The notes: generated by a model not told the origin, from the sequence alone. Shown: positions 12,945 through 24,904, counted from the first letter of the stretch. The stretch: 64,000 bases of DNA from Climacium dendroides (GCA_950106755.1 OX467082.1:3968001-4032000); one strand, 5' to 3'. Made by a program: numbers and translations.

Positions 12945-13785
12945 CCTTGACCCATTGTGGTTTTTTTCAGTATGTGAGATGCAGGCCACAATGCATGTCT
13001 TACATAACAAGAATGGAATAAACAATGACCTCATTAGGAACTTTTGACTTTTCATTGTGAAATTCATTGTAAGAATTGACTTTTTAGACCTTCCATAATA
13101 GAAAATATTTTGACTACATGAGGTAGTAAGATGAGCATTATGCATTCAGATTTTGTTGGTTTTAAGGTATTCTACAGACTCTTTTGGGCTGAACACTTCA
13201 AAAATTCCTAGAAAATTCATACTTTGTCAAAAAAATATAATCTCAATTGCACTTGCTGTTTTTCACACTCATACTAAGGTAGTATGGCCTTAAAGCGACC
13301 ATTAACTGGTTGGTCCCCTTTTTTAGAAGGTTTCCATGAATAGAAATATTTTTGGATCATTTTTCAGAGAAAGAAAAATGGATGCGGAACATCACACAAG
13401 TGGTTTCATATTTTTTGAATAATTTTTTAATTACTTATGAATTATAAAAAAAAAACTGTTGTAGGCACCTATTTGCGACCCTAGGTCTTCCAAAATCTAA
13501 CCACTTGCAACTTCTAAAGTGATTTCAATAAATGAAGGCCAACAATCGACTCTTGCTATAAATAATGCTTTTTCTTTTTAATTCTCTCAATGGCTTGAGA
13601 GGTCCATTTAAAGACCACCTACTATCCATTTCAGCCCTAAATATAGGGGCGATTTGAAGAGGCCGCTAGCTTTTCGAGCAGACTACCTTAATGTGGGGAG
13701 AAAATTGAAAAAGTTCAGCAACGAGATGATGTCAAACTCCTCATTCTGACCACAATGGGCCGTTTTACCTCACCACACAGAAGCC
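12945..13785 (+). repeat. Dispersed repeat, copy 1 (pair with 35440-35885)
   Basis: The copy matches 35440-35885 in direct orientation. Shared words include 'ctacagactctttt', 'gaacacttcaaaaattc', 'actttgtcaaaaaaatataat', and at the right end 'cataatgggc(c)gttttacct'. This copy is longer, with extra sequence around 13280-13690. No coding potential was seen. It is probably an old transposon or intergenic duplication. Confidence 0.7.
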
Positions 13786-13799
13786 ATGCGTGGCGGTTT

Positions 13800-16000
13800 C
13801 ATCTCTGAAAAAATGAACCACGAGAGGTCCAGCAATATCAAAAAGGGTGATTCATTTATTTGGAACGAAGGAGTTGGTCTTTGAGCAGACGGATGTCTCC
13901 CAAAGTCGGTCGGTACACACAAAGCAGCAAGACACGCGAGCATCACAACTTCCGTCGTGAAATCGGTTTGAAATCAGAGTTTGTGCTTGCTAGAAGGTTC
14001 AACAGCAATCCAGTCAAAGTACGCATAATTATACATCCTTTCATTTTCCTCCAAGAAATCCTCGATTAGTCGGAGCAGAAAGGATCCGTCCGTCCGTCCG
14101 TCCGAGCAGCAGCAACCCACTGGAACCATCTTCAGTTCTTCCATCCCCAGCAGACCGTCTTCTTCCGTTTCTTCTTCGATTAGTTTGTGGCACAAATTGA
14201 AGAACCAGTTGCACCCAAAAGGACCTGCTACTCACGGCCAGGCAACCGCACTCACGGAGCCCTACGCAAGGTCGGCGTGCGACCATGAATCCTCAAAACT
14301 CCAAAGCAGCACTTGGATGGAATCGTCGGAGAGTTCGGGTGCTGGAGGAGCTTGTCGTCGGAGGGGGGCCACCACTGGAGGCTCCAGCTGCCTGCCGGGT
14401 GGGTCCTGCAGCGGCAGCGGGAGAGCGGAACCCACAGATTATCTCCACGTGTTATGGTTACTACCACTGGGACACTACAGTAGCTGCCGCTGCGCTACGT
14501 AAACTGCTAACTATTAAGTGCATGAACTCATGAAGTGCCAGTGTTAGCTACAGCTATTTAAAAAAAAAAAAAAAAAAAAAAGTGAGCCATCCTTCTGAAC
14601 AGGAACGCGGAATCCCAGATCCCCGGAAACCTAGATGGAGGCGCCCAGCCTTCCTCTTCACCCTCCAGGTCCCTCCTTCACTTGCAGGCATCTCCTCAGA
14701 ACCCACTGACATGCGAGGAACTCGCAAACTAATAAATCCAAGGATTGCTATGCTCCATCCAAATTTCCCAAGAAGAAACGCCTGTCCAGCGCTCTGCCAA
14801 TCTACTCTGGGAGAGAGGCCAGTAGCTCTACCACTACAGTGATCCAGCTCCTCGCTTGCAAGGCACAGAGCATTGACGTACTGGAGCTCGCGGTCGCTTT
14901 TCATTCCAATACCCACCTTGTCGAAGTCAATCTCACTCCTGGGCATGGTTCAGATTACAGTCGCAGCCAGGGCTCCTTCCCTCGGCGCCCAGTAGACACG
15001 AGTTCCTTCTGCCGGGTGCCGACTCCATATCCCTGCAAAACAACCACGCTATCCCCTCCTCCCTATCCCCCAAAACAAAGAAAAGAAGAAAGAAAGAAAG
15101 AAAGAAGGAAAGAAAGCAGTCGAAAATCAAAATGAAACAACAAAAAAAGAGGACATAGTAGAGAATAGAGGAAAAGGGAAGAGAAGAAAAGAATGGCGGA
15201 GAGAAGGAAGGAGAAGCAGAGAAGAAAAGAAGACAGAAGAACAAACACGCATCAAGAGTGCGGAAGTAAGCAAAACGAATAAAAGAGCAGTCAAATGGAG
15301 GAAACAATTAAAGACTATAAAGGAACATTCGACAAACCTCAGGAAAGGCAAAACCAGGGAAAACACAACGTTATCGATCACACCAAACGTCAAATATCAA
15401 AAGATACAGCACCTTCAAACTCGAAACCACGATGCCACAACCAGTCATTCAAAGCACAAAATGTTCAAAGATCGAAACAGCAAAAGACCTCGCACTCGAA
15501 AAAGTCCACCAGAAAAACTTCATTCTCAAGGACACGAACTGCATGGCATTGACCTAATGAGGGCTGAAAACAAAAACGCTCATCCTACCATAGCTCCATG
15601 AACAACTAGCAAGCTTGGATTCGTGCTTCATAGACCCAAACTCACGCATGGAAAATACAAAACTCAACATTAACTTCGGCACACAAGAATTGGGTGAGGC
15701 ACATACCACCATTGCTCGCTGGCCCCCGTCAAGCCCATCAAGCAGAACGGGTGGCTGAAGATCTGCAAGTCCATTGTAACAACAAAATGTAAGACGACAA
15801 CATCCAAAAAACAAAGCTACAAAATGTCGAAGCAGAAGGTAAAGTGGAGGCTCCATGAACCATACATGTTCATTGGAGGTTCCGTTCACCATACATGTGA
15901 ACTACGATTTCTGCTTCGTGTGAAATCACCGAAACTAATGACATTGACGTTTTGGCACTTGAGTTTGAGCTCAAATGATATTAGATGTGGCGCATATTTC
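13800..16000. other. GC-richer segment with unassigned ORFs
   Basis: The GC content here is clearly above the flanks, as in the gene regions of this window. It contains (CCGT)4 near 14089-14105, a 22 bp A-run at 14560-14581 and a GAAA-rich purine tract at about 15064-15260. Overlapping open frames exist on both strands at 14.0-14.5 kb, but their composition (R/S/G-rich in one frame, C/P-rich in another) looks driven by GC rather than selection. A promoter or untranslated exon of the neighbouring minus-strand gene is possible. No family was recognised. Confidence 0.4.
14554..14946 (-). CDS. Unassigned ORF, possible exon
   Basis: This is an open frame of 130 codons starting from an ATG at 14946. 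The first ~39 residues (MPRSEIDFDKVGIGMKSD onward to ELDHCSG) have a natural-looking composition and end just before a good donor (AGTG|gtagag). The rest runs into the complement of the A-run and is probably intronic. It could be a real first exon, or a downstream exon of the Myb/SANT-like gene on the same strand. No homology is recognised, so the call is tentative. Confidence 0.2.
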   Translation of the reverse strand: MPRSEIDFDKVGIGMKSDRELQYVNALCLASEELDHCSGRATGLSPRVDWQSAGQAFLLGKFGWSIAILGFISLRVPRMSVGSEEMPASEGGTWRVKRKAGRLHLGFRGSGIPRSCSEGWLTFFFFFFFK

Positions 16001-16028
16001 TAGATTGCTGTAGGGAAAGCCTCAAAGT

Positions 16029-17067
16029 TCACCAGTGCGGTGAAAGGTTAACTAGCATTGCATCCAACAAAAAAGATAGACCCCGGCACGACAAGCCATT
16101 TGCTGTACCCAAAGTTGAGGGGTCGGGTACGAATCCAGTGTTGTTTGATGAGCTTCCAGCTCCATCCACTTTGAGTTTCTTCTTGGGCCTGGGTGGGCAG
16201 GAATCGCGAATCTGATTGTACCAAGATTCGGACAACCGAGGTGACACCTTCATTTGGTCAAAGTCCTCCTCCTTCAGCTGCCCATCACAGTAGTTCTTCA
16301 TCGTGCTGAATGACCTCTTGAGCGTGTCCATCCTCCCTCGACACTCATGCCCTGTCCTGCCTGGCACCGCCTGGGCTATGGCATCCCAATAAGAGTCACT
16401 AGCAGTGAAGTCGAGAACGGACCTTCGGTGTGTTCGAAACTGCTCTCAGCAGGTTGTCTGTATCTAATTTAGTCCAATCCTTCCCGCGCTTTCTGCGTGG
16501 CTTCTGGGCCACAGCTATCCCTTCGACTGCAATGGCATTGAAAGCTCCTGAATTTGGAAACGAAAACGTAGAACTCTCGAAGGGCAGCTCGCTAGCAATG
16601 CTTCCTTCGCTGGGCGTTAGGGGAAGAGCAAGCTCCTGTTTCTGAGCAGATTCAGTTTGAGCCTCGTCTCCATGCTTGCTCATGTCGTCGCCTACCGGGC
16701 TGTGAGTCAGACCAGGGGGCGAAGTCTCCATCCCAACCACTGAAAACAATATGTACAAAGTGTACAAAAACAAGGGAGCTCCACAAGATCAGATTTACTT
16801 AGCAATGCAAGACAGATGAGCATGGAATGGATGCACATCGATTTCAAGAGCCAATAAAAGGCTGTGTTCACCGCAGAGATATATTCCATACTGATAAAAT
16901 TGCACATGTGCCCTACCTTGGTGTGTGACTTCCAGGGCACCTGGGGCTGGTGAGTCAACAACACAATTCTCGAAAACACCGGTTTTTAACACGGCTTCCT
17001 GCTTCTCCCATGCGCGCAATGCCAAATTGCTCTCCAGAACCATGGGGTCATCCATCTCAGTCATCAT
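16029..17067 (-). CDS. Myb/SANT-like (trihelix-like) DNA-binding protein, frameshifted
   Basis: Exon A (17067-16917, start MMTEMDDPMVLES) joins exon B (16739 downward) across a GT-AG intron in matching phase. Exon B encodes an acidic and Ser/Pro-rich stretch, then a basic block (KPRRKRGKDW) that opens a helix-rich DNA-binding domain. Its later part has YWDAIAQAVPGRTGHECRGR followed by MDTLKRSF, the W...A..V..R...C..R.DTLK pattern of trihelix (ASIL-type) and Myb/SANT-like domains. The frame breaks inside this domain near 16410-16425. The open frame ends at a TAG, while the domain continues in another frame to a stop at 16029. A lysine-rich KKKLKVDG follows the domain and could be a nuclear signal. 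A non-coding upstream exon ending near 17516 (ctcag|gtaaaa) joins at 17163. The frameshift may be real (pseudogene) or a base error. A transposon-derived SANT/MADF domain is an alternative. Confidence 0.5.
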
Positions 17068-17984
17068 TTCTGCTGGAGTTCTTACTTGGACACAACGACA
17101 AGTTGGTTGGAGTGCGGCTCCTTTACACAGAAGAGCGTCTTGGGCCTTGGCACACAATAAAACCTGAAACAGAGAGACACAAGTGAAAGAGACACCCAAG
17201 TCCAATGGGAGATCAATCAAAAACGAAAGACAAGAGATCGCACGTGTGCTAGTCGATTCGGCAGACACGGAGTTTGTAACACAGCCAAAGAGGTCAACCG
17301 GCTGGGATAATCGAACACGGAAACAAGGAAATACCAAAATTCATTCCAGAAGTACAATTGCAAACACCTCGCCACGAACACTGTTAGGGTTCTACTGTAC
17401 ACCAAGAGGCTCGTTTTATCAATTGCCAATCGCGTGTCGGCATCCTTCGGCATGGTTTTCAACAAGAAGAAATTGCAAGCTGACTACTAACAAAATGCGG
17501 ACAGACCAGATTTTACCTGAGCGCCTCGATTTCGTTCTGGAGAGGAGAACAGCAAATCCCAAAACCTCCGAAAGCTTCTTGTGCTCACCCAGTTGCGTCT
17601 TCAGTGCACATTAAGCGCAGAGTTCGTCTCACCAATTCGCCAACAAGCTCGCGGTGTCAAATTTCCTTTCGATTTTGGAAGTTCGACGATGAACAGACGT
17701 GATGCTTGCCGATGCCGATGAAAACGGAAGAGCACACACTTGCTGCGAGCTTCTCAGCTTCCACCAGAACTGATCCTTATCGGACTTGCTACAGTTCTGA
17801 AATGCATACAAACAATGACTTTCAATGCAAGACCCTGCTTTGTTGATTGGCCTTATCGGACCTCAGCTACATACTATCGGAACGCCTACAGTGTAAAGCA
17901 GTCGGAAGAAGACTGGGTTCTTCCCAGAGAGAACTATTTACTGTGGCAACCTTGTGAGCTTGCATTCATCGTTTCGGAACTGGG

Positions 17985-18755
17985 AAGCAAATTTCAGAAT
18001 AACTCTTAAATCACAAATTGTTTCACTGAACCAAGCATTTAACACAAAAGTCACCTCCACTTTTGAAGCCTGAGTATGTGGCACGCCCTCATTTTCATGG
18101 GAATCAAAGAATACAACCCACAACGCATTTGATCACATATTTTGATCTTTTCATTAATGGCCATGGTGAATTCAGTATTGCATGTGGTGTGCTATGGCTT
18201 GTGTGGGGCACATGTCCCTGCCTCAGAAATCTTCAGGCAGCCTCCTCAGGTCTGCAGAAATACATAAACTTCCTAATGTCCGAACCAAATTAACTGTCTC
18301 AGTCACAAATTCAAGTCCCCAGCCACTTCACATAAAAAAATAAAAATATGGTTTCTTTTGAAACTGGCCAGAGGTCAATGTCCCCGAAGTACTCATTTGA
18401 CCCAAAACCACTTTCATACCTATACGAGTTAAAATAAACCATTTTGGAAGCTTCAAGGAATGCAACCAAACTGTTTCAATAGAAAGAATAAACAAAGTCA
18501 TGTATTTTGGAACGGTTGGAGTATACTGCAATCAACTACTGCCACGGAAAGTCGACTTTCTAGTTCTAGTTCGGTCATCTGGACTTGTAAACCATCAATG
18601 GATGATTCCTTCTCTTTTGCAACTAGTCTTGGTGCTGTGGTTGTTGCCTTCACAGACTACGATACTAGTACTGGAACTGCGGACATCTCAAGAGAATGAT
18701 TGATTTACCCTCTTCCCTGTGGCTACTACTAGAGATATGAAGTCCACGATATATC
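17985..18755 (+). repeat. Dispersed ~0.7 kb repeat, copy 2
   Basis: This is the direct, diverged copy of 1965-2665, and the same landmarks occur in the same order. This copy has an extra ~60 bp around 18170-18230. The homology fades just after 'gagatatgaagtccacgatatatc' near 18755. Confidence 0.75.
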
Positions 18756-18933
18756 GGGAGACGTGAAGTACCCTCCTCCCTCGAGCACTGCTCGCGGGCT
18801 GGAACTCCCCAAGTATTATCATACAGTTTATTGCTCAAGCTCTTGGCTGCTCTCGATTAGCTTGTGCGATTGAATCGCCTCTCAATCTCAACTGGGTCCT
18901 CCACTCACTAGCTAGACACCCGATGCTGTCAAC

Positions 18934-19036
18934 ATGTTTTTCAGACGGACAGGGTCTAACTCGTATCGTTCAAATAGTGGAGAAAATCCTGCAGTTGTTG
19001 GAGCTGATCTACAACGCTGGGAAGGATATATCTTGG
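18934..19036 (+). CDS. Short unassigned exon candidate
   Basis: An ATG at 18934 opens a 34-codon frame (MFFRRTGSNSYRSNSGEN, then PAVVGADLQRWEGYIL) that ends at a possible donor (cttg|gtttag). About 70 bp further there is a pyrimidine-rich stretch and an acceptor-like tctctacag near 19105, with another gtatgc donor near 19131. The peptide has gene-like composition but no recognised family. A fold-back element starts at 19225 and may have cut an older gene here. Confidence 0.2.
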
Positions 19037-19224
19037 TTTAGAGTCCAATTCTTATTTGAGATGTTCCTCTGATATTTTTACTAATTTGCTTGGCTTCTCT
19101 ACAGAGTAGTTGTTTCTTCTTCGTGGCTCAGGTATGCCTCCGACGGCCGCGCTGTGGTTTTGACTGGGTGTTTAAACTCTAGCTCAGACAGGTTTGAAAC
19201 TAAGCCATGGTATTGAATCCCTAT

Positions 19225-20315
19225 GGTAGGTCCATAAATCGCCCATAAATCGCCCATTGAAGAGCTGAAACTGAATTTGGGGAGGTGAAGCTTCTTGATA
19301 TAGTTTTAGTAAATTTTCGTTGAAAGATGAGTGGAATTGGCATTTAACCCAAGTTGTTTCATATTTTTTTGGAGCTCTGTAGAATTAGTTATGAAATTTT
19401 GAAGTTGAAATGGCATTGGGCCCTAAGAAAGCTCATGTCCTCAAATGTACACCATTCGTACATTGTTGAAGGCTATACATGTACAAATAGTATACATTTG
19501 AGGAGGTGGGTGATTTTAGAGCTTGCGTGCTTTTAGAAGCTCCTACCTTACTCACCCCAATTGCCCAACAGGGTGTACTTTCAAAATGGGTCCAACTTGG
19601 TAAAGACTTGAGTAATTTGTTTGCTCATTTTTTCTTGAGATTGGATAGAATGCAATTGTAGGTGCCTGAAGTCTATGGTGAGAGTGAGCAGCTCGAAAAA
19701 CTTCTAGATTATTTAATTGCACAATTTTGTAGATATGTAAGTTTGAAGTTTTATTTATTTGGGTGAATAAGAAAACACAACAACACACTTTGACAGAGCA
19801 TATTTAAGTGAGAATATTTATAAATGATGAGCTTTTGTGCTTTGTGAAAGAGAAGTGATTCAAGAATGCTCATTTAAAATTTCACAACATTCTAACAACA
19901 TTTTTCAACTAACGGTGGAGCTTGCAATGCATTGAAATGAGAGTAGTGTTTGTAAGAAAAATAAGAATGGCACCCTTGTTCTCTCCTTGAGCTCCTTGGA
20001 TGTGCCCTTTTTAAGGCTCTAAAAGCGCACAGGCTCTAAATGTACACTATTTGTACATGTTGCTTTTTTGTAGCCTTCAATAATGTACAAAAAAATGTAC
20101 ATTGCAATGGGTGGGCAATTTTAGAGTCCTATGCCATGTCAACTTCAAAACTTCACAACTAATTCCACAAAGCTTCAAAACATATGAAACAATTTGTGTT
20201 ACATGCCAACTCCAATTCTCTTTCAAGGAAAATTCACTGAAAAATATTTCAAGAAGCCTCACCTCCCCCAAATTCAGTTTCAGCTCTTAGGTGAACAATT
20301 TATGGACCTCTTACC
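19225..20315. mobile_element. Fold-back element FB1 with ~285 bp inverted arms
   Basis: The left arm (19225-19508) begins ggtaggtccataaatcgccc. The right arm (about 20030-20315) is its diverged inverse, ending ...tttatggacctcttacc. Both arms carry the word 'agctgaaactgaatttgggg' (or its inverse) and end inside with a smaller palindrome around 'cctcaaatgtacac...gtatacatttgagg'. About 520 bp of non-coding DNA separate the arms, and no transposase was found. A third arm stands alone at 46088-46382. This is known of Foldback-type or long-TIR non-autonomous DNA transposons; the family assignment here is inference. Confidence 0.8.
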
Positions 20316-20319
20316 TTGA

Positions 20320-22045
20320 GTTTGAGTACCTTCCACTTGAGGTGAGTTGAAGATTGTGCCCTGAAAGAAACTGGACTCCATTTGGAAGGCTGGCTGTTGG
20401 TGAGGCAGACCGTGAGGAATGGGCGCAATTTGTAAAAGCTTCTCAGCAGGAGCACCCAAAGAGGGACGAGGTCAGCTCTCAAGACAAGGGCAAGCTGAAA
20501 TTTGATGACATTTCAGTCACCAAGGCCAGTGTATACACTAAGTGGTTTGTACCATTTCAAAGGTACACAAGAAAAGGAACCAGAACTTGTTCTAATTTTT
20601 TTTAGTAACTGTCTTTAAAATCTTTTCAGCAAGACATGCGCACACATTTTCAGCAATTCATGTAAGTTCACAAATTAACATATTAGTGGCGAGGGTTGAG
20701 TGGCAAAGATTGACCATATTCTTCACCTATTGTTGAAAACAAGTGTACCAATGTTCATTTATGAAATGTTTGAATCATTTTACTTGATGGAGTTGCACAC
20801 AACCTTGGGTCACATGAATGACAATGTACCAAATAATGTGTTCTACTGTTTTACTGCACCCCCTCCCTCGAAAAACCTAGAGCGTCAATCGGATTCAAAA
20901 AAATGAAAAGAACCTTCTCCCAACCGTTGATGGAGCATCCCATTGAGAAAAACAAAAGCCTTAAGATCTTGATTCAGATACAATATGGTACATATATGGA
21001 TATAATACATATACGGATATGGTACAAATATAGTTTAGGTACAAATTTGTACTAACATAATATAGTATAGTACGAGACACGAGGTACAGGGTAAGGCATA
21101 TATTCCATATCAAATGTCCCCCCCCCCAACCGCACCTGAAAATTACAAAGGATGGGATTGGAGGGGTACCCAAAATATTTAATTTAAATTAAATTGTTTA
21201 ATTTAAATTAAACAATTCAATTTATTTATTTTTCAATTTGGGATTGATGAAAAAATTTTGATTTAATTTTTTTTTTGAGCTCATTGTAAACTGCATCTTT
21301 TGAGTACATTGTGTGACAATTTGTCACAATGTACTTAAAAGATGTCGTTTACTGCATTAACAAACTTTTGTAGACATGGGATAATGCACCTTGAAAATCA
21401 TGATGCTTCTTTCAAGCATGTATTAAATGTGGAAAATAAGATTATCATAGGTGTTCAATTCATTATGTAGAAAGTAATGACAAATTAGTTCATTATTGTG
21501 TACACTAAGGTGGAGGTATCCATTTCTAATCAAGTTACCATGTGCAACCTATAGAGCGCTTTATTTCTTACTAAGGTTGGGTTTAATTTACTACCAAGCT
21601 TTAAAGTGTGGTTTAACTAATAAGGCCATGAGACATGCCCCAAAGTGGTGAGCATGAAAGCAAGAAGTAATGAGTAAGAAAGTAGTTTGACTAAGATCTG
21701 ATTTAGAAGCATCTTATCATTGTCTATGGGTCTGAAGGGCTTTTTGCATCCCAAAATTCATAGTAATTTTAGTTCAAGCAATAAATTTACCAATTTCTTT
21801 GCAATCTTTGTCATTTCTATCGATGCACCTTTGACAAATTTACTTCGCCTTGCAACATTCCAGACCATGTCGAGAATTGCTTATTTGATCGGTTATGGAT
21901 ACCTTCACCTTAGTCAAATAGTAAGTAGAGGACACATTGTATGCTTGCTTTATTGTCCTATAGGGCTTTCTCAAAGATTTTAGTGATTTTTTAGTTCTTG
22001 GTCATGTAGAACACATGGTACTCTACAAAAAATTCTAATGTAGAC
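20320..22045. other. Intergenic DNA with simple-sequence tracts
   Basis: No gene was recognised. The stretch holds a C10 run at 21118-21127, AATTTAAATTAAA-type palindromes at about 21178-21232 and a 67 bp hairpin (listed separately). Open frames at 20354-20605 and 21720-21983 show no family resemblance. Confidence 0.5.
21286..21352. repeat. Short imperfect hairpin
   Basis: The two arms of about 32 bases pair with few mismatches: GTAAACTGCATCTTTT... on the left and ...AAAAGATGTCGTTTAC on the right, with a near-zero loop. It could be a remnant of a tiny inverted-repeat element or a small-RNA-type fold. Nothing supports transcription. Confidence 0.7.
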
Positions 22046-22049
22046 TTTA

Positions 22050-23305
22050 GAGAAATTCTCAGCCCTCCGGAAGACCGCTCCACAGCAGCTAAAAGGACCC
22101 CATGATTACTTTTAACTTTGCTTGATGATTAATTTTTCCCCTATACTCGCCCACCTGAAGTCGCAACGTCCGATGACTGTCAAGGTTCAGCACCCAAGTA
22201 TAAGTAATTAAGTAATCAAAGGTTCAACTATCATAATCCAGCTTAATATTGATTATTGCATACCTTGTTAAAAATCGAGTTATGAAAAAGAAGCAAATGT
22301 CAAAAATAGTTCAATGACATCTACCATCAAGCAATTTTTTGATGACATCATGAAAGAGACTAATCATTATCATTTGGTTAGAAGGATGGTGAAGAGTTTG
22401 TTTTTATAGAAAATCAATTGTCCATGGTGAATCGTCAAAGGATATGGGATATTTAGAAGATAGATCACTCATTGTCAAATGCAAGAATTATGTTCAAAGT
22501 CGAATTTCAAACCCCATTTAAGCATAAAACAATGATTTTTTTCAAAAAACTTTGAACTAAATAAAGCTGTAGAATCAAGATAGTTTTCATCTCCAAAAAT
22601 CTGTTTGAGTTTTACATTCTTCAATTCAAAGTTATAGACAAAATTCTAAAAGAGGTTGAAAGAAAAATTTTCTTTGAAATTTTCAAACACCTTCTCCAAA
22701 TTTTGTCCATAACTTTTTATTGAAGACTCTAAACTTCAAACGGATTTTTGGAGATGAATTCTAGTTTTATTTTTTAAATTTTTTTATTTTAAATTTTTTT
22801 GAAAAAAATCATTCTATTATGCCTAAATGGGGTCTGAAATTCAACTTTGAATACAATTTCAGCTTTTGACTCAACTATGGGTGGTTGTGCTCATCTTAAT
22901 CTTAATTTACATATCCCACATGCATTGTTTTACCTACTACTATACCACTTGTATAAATAACTTCTCTCCTCATTCACTAACATCCTCATCTATTTGACAA
23001 TTGGAGCTAATTGGAATATTTGAATGTTCTCTTATTACTTTGACATCAAGCTTTGAAGTTCACTTCTCTTTGCTTATGTTTAGTAAAATTGATTAATTCG
23101 TCAATTAATGGGATTAACTAAAACTGTAGTACTTGATTATTATAGAGGTTTCCACTACACTCTCATTACTTGAGTCCTGACATCTTTGGCGAAGTTCACA
23201 CACTCTGAACATGCATTGTACCTATATGCCCCTACTAATTCTAGGACGGTTAATAGACTGGTTTGGTCACTGTGGAGCAGGCTTCCGGAGGGCTCAGAAT
23301 TTCTC
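22050..23305. mobile_element. 1.26 kb non-autonomous element with 37 bp terminal inverted repeats
   Basis: Both termini begin GAGAAATTCT(C/G)AGCCCTC and stay paired through CGGAAG...GCTCCACAG, with about three mismatches. The element is flanked on both sides by TA (22048-22049 and 23306-23307), as expected for a TA target site such as that of Tc1/mariner-type elements. The interior is AT-rich with a weak internal palindrome around 22.52-22.85 kb and has no transposase frame. The interior from about 22.37 to 22.99 kb recurs at 41.45-42.31 kb. The superfamily is inferred from the TA flanks only. Confidence 0.75.
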
Positions 23306-23309
23306 TAAT

Positions 23310-24900
23310 GGAATGTCCACTCATGAATTGTTGATTATGGTCAAGATCAAGGAGTACGAGAAACCAAAGATATGGAGATATAGGGAATTTCATCAAGTTG
23401 AGACTAAAATGCAACAAGGCTTAATAACTAAGGTTCATTTCACTCCTATAATTTAAAGTATAATTTAATATTTTAAAGTTTCAATGTTTCTTTTAATGAA
23501 GTATAAACCTATCTTAGTTTGATTTTCAAATTGTCTGTTCAACTATGATACATAATTATATCATTAGATCAATACTTTCAATCTTGGGGGGTGCACTTAG
23601 TTCTACTACAACAAACGATGTGCAAACAAGTAGTTTCTAATAAACTATAATTTTAACTTCAAATTTTGAGCATTTTTTACTAATGACTATAGGATTTTAC
23701 TCTCAAAATTTCGAACTCAAATAAAATATGGAATGATTTCTAGAAGAGGTTAAAAATGCACTAAAATGGCATGTTTTTTTAACTCAAATATTTTTAGAGA
23801 ACACATTTAGATGACCATTGCATCAATATTCAACTCAAAATGAGCTTTCAATAGAGAGTTATCTTTAGGAATTTTTTTATCATTTTTTAAACAATTTTTT
23901 CTTATATAATATAGGTGTGTAAAAGTTATTTTTCAATTCTATAGTGTATCTTTTTACTTCAAAATTTTGTAACTAATAATTATTAACAAATACAAATATT
24001 CATAATTCAAAACATACACTTTCAAAGTAGAAAAATCTATTCATATTTTTTCATTTAATTTTATTTAAAATTCAAAAAGTATATAGGGGGTTCAAAGTTT
24101 TGTTCGCACGTGGTTTTTAATGGACACTCTAAGTGACCTCCCTGAGCTTCCAATATAACAAGTCTAAATATTGTGGAACATTTCTATATGGAAGTGTTTG
24201 AAATTAAAATGAGCATTTGGGAGTCATTAAAGAAAGATCATTACAATTAAGTATGATTAAATTCTACTTTATGTTTGTATGTCATACTCATCCATCTGGG
24301 ACAAAATCTTAAAGAAAACAATGTAGATATGGGTGATTGCAAGAAACACTTGTCTGTTTGGTTTTGAGTCCTATTTTCGACCCAAAAATGCAAATGTGAA
24401 GCTCAAAATTGGTAAATGAGGACATCTATTAAGGTTACACAATCATGACAAGATTGTAAAATACTCATGACAAGATTGTAAAATAATAATCTGTTCACCT
24501 TCCACATGTGCTCAAAGTGCACTACCTTTGCGCAGTTGTAGAGAACACAATTTTTTTTCCTAGAGATAAAATTGCTTTAGTAGGAGCATCTTTAGGTTAG
24601 GAAAAATGGATTTTTTAATTTAATTTCATTGATTCTATTTAATATTTTTTTAAATAATAACTTCAAAGTCTGTATTTTCTTGGTGTTTCCATTGTGCATT
24701 TTTGGTGCATAACTTTTAGAGATAAATTGTTTTAGGTTTGAAATTTCAGAGGCATTCTATTTTCAATGCTTTACAAATTATCCATATTTTATTATATTTT
24801 AAAAAAACTTATTCCAAAAGTCATAGTGTTCACCTAAATAGGTCTTTTTGACCCAAAACCAGCAAGTGTTTCTTGCAATCACCCAATTATCCAATTCATT
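23310..24900. other. AT-rich intergenic DNA
   Basis: No gene was found. Stops occur in all frames. The phrase 'ctcatgacaagattgtaaaata' is repeated near 24445 and 24465. Text around 24837-24890 ('gacccaaaaccagcaagtgtttcttgcaatcaccca') is the inverse of text around 24330-24390, so a loose inverted repeat spans about 24.33-24.89 kb. Confidence 0.5.
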
Positions 24901-24904
24901 GTAA

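Noticed and set aside
14041..14502. Overlapping open frames on both strands
   Set aside because: Several frames are open at once in a GC-rich patch. None has domain-like composition, so no strand can be preferred.
14933..15307. 124-codon minus-strand frame rich in Phe, Leu, Ser
   Set aside because: It is the complement of the purine-rich GAAA tract at 15.06-15.26 kb and therefore low-complexity.
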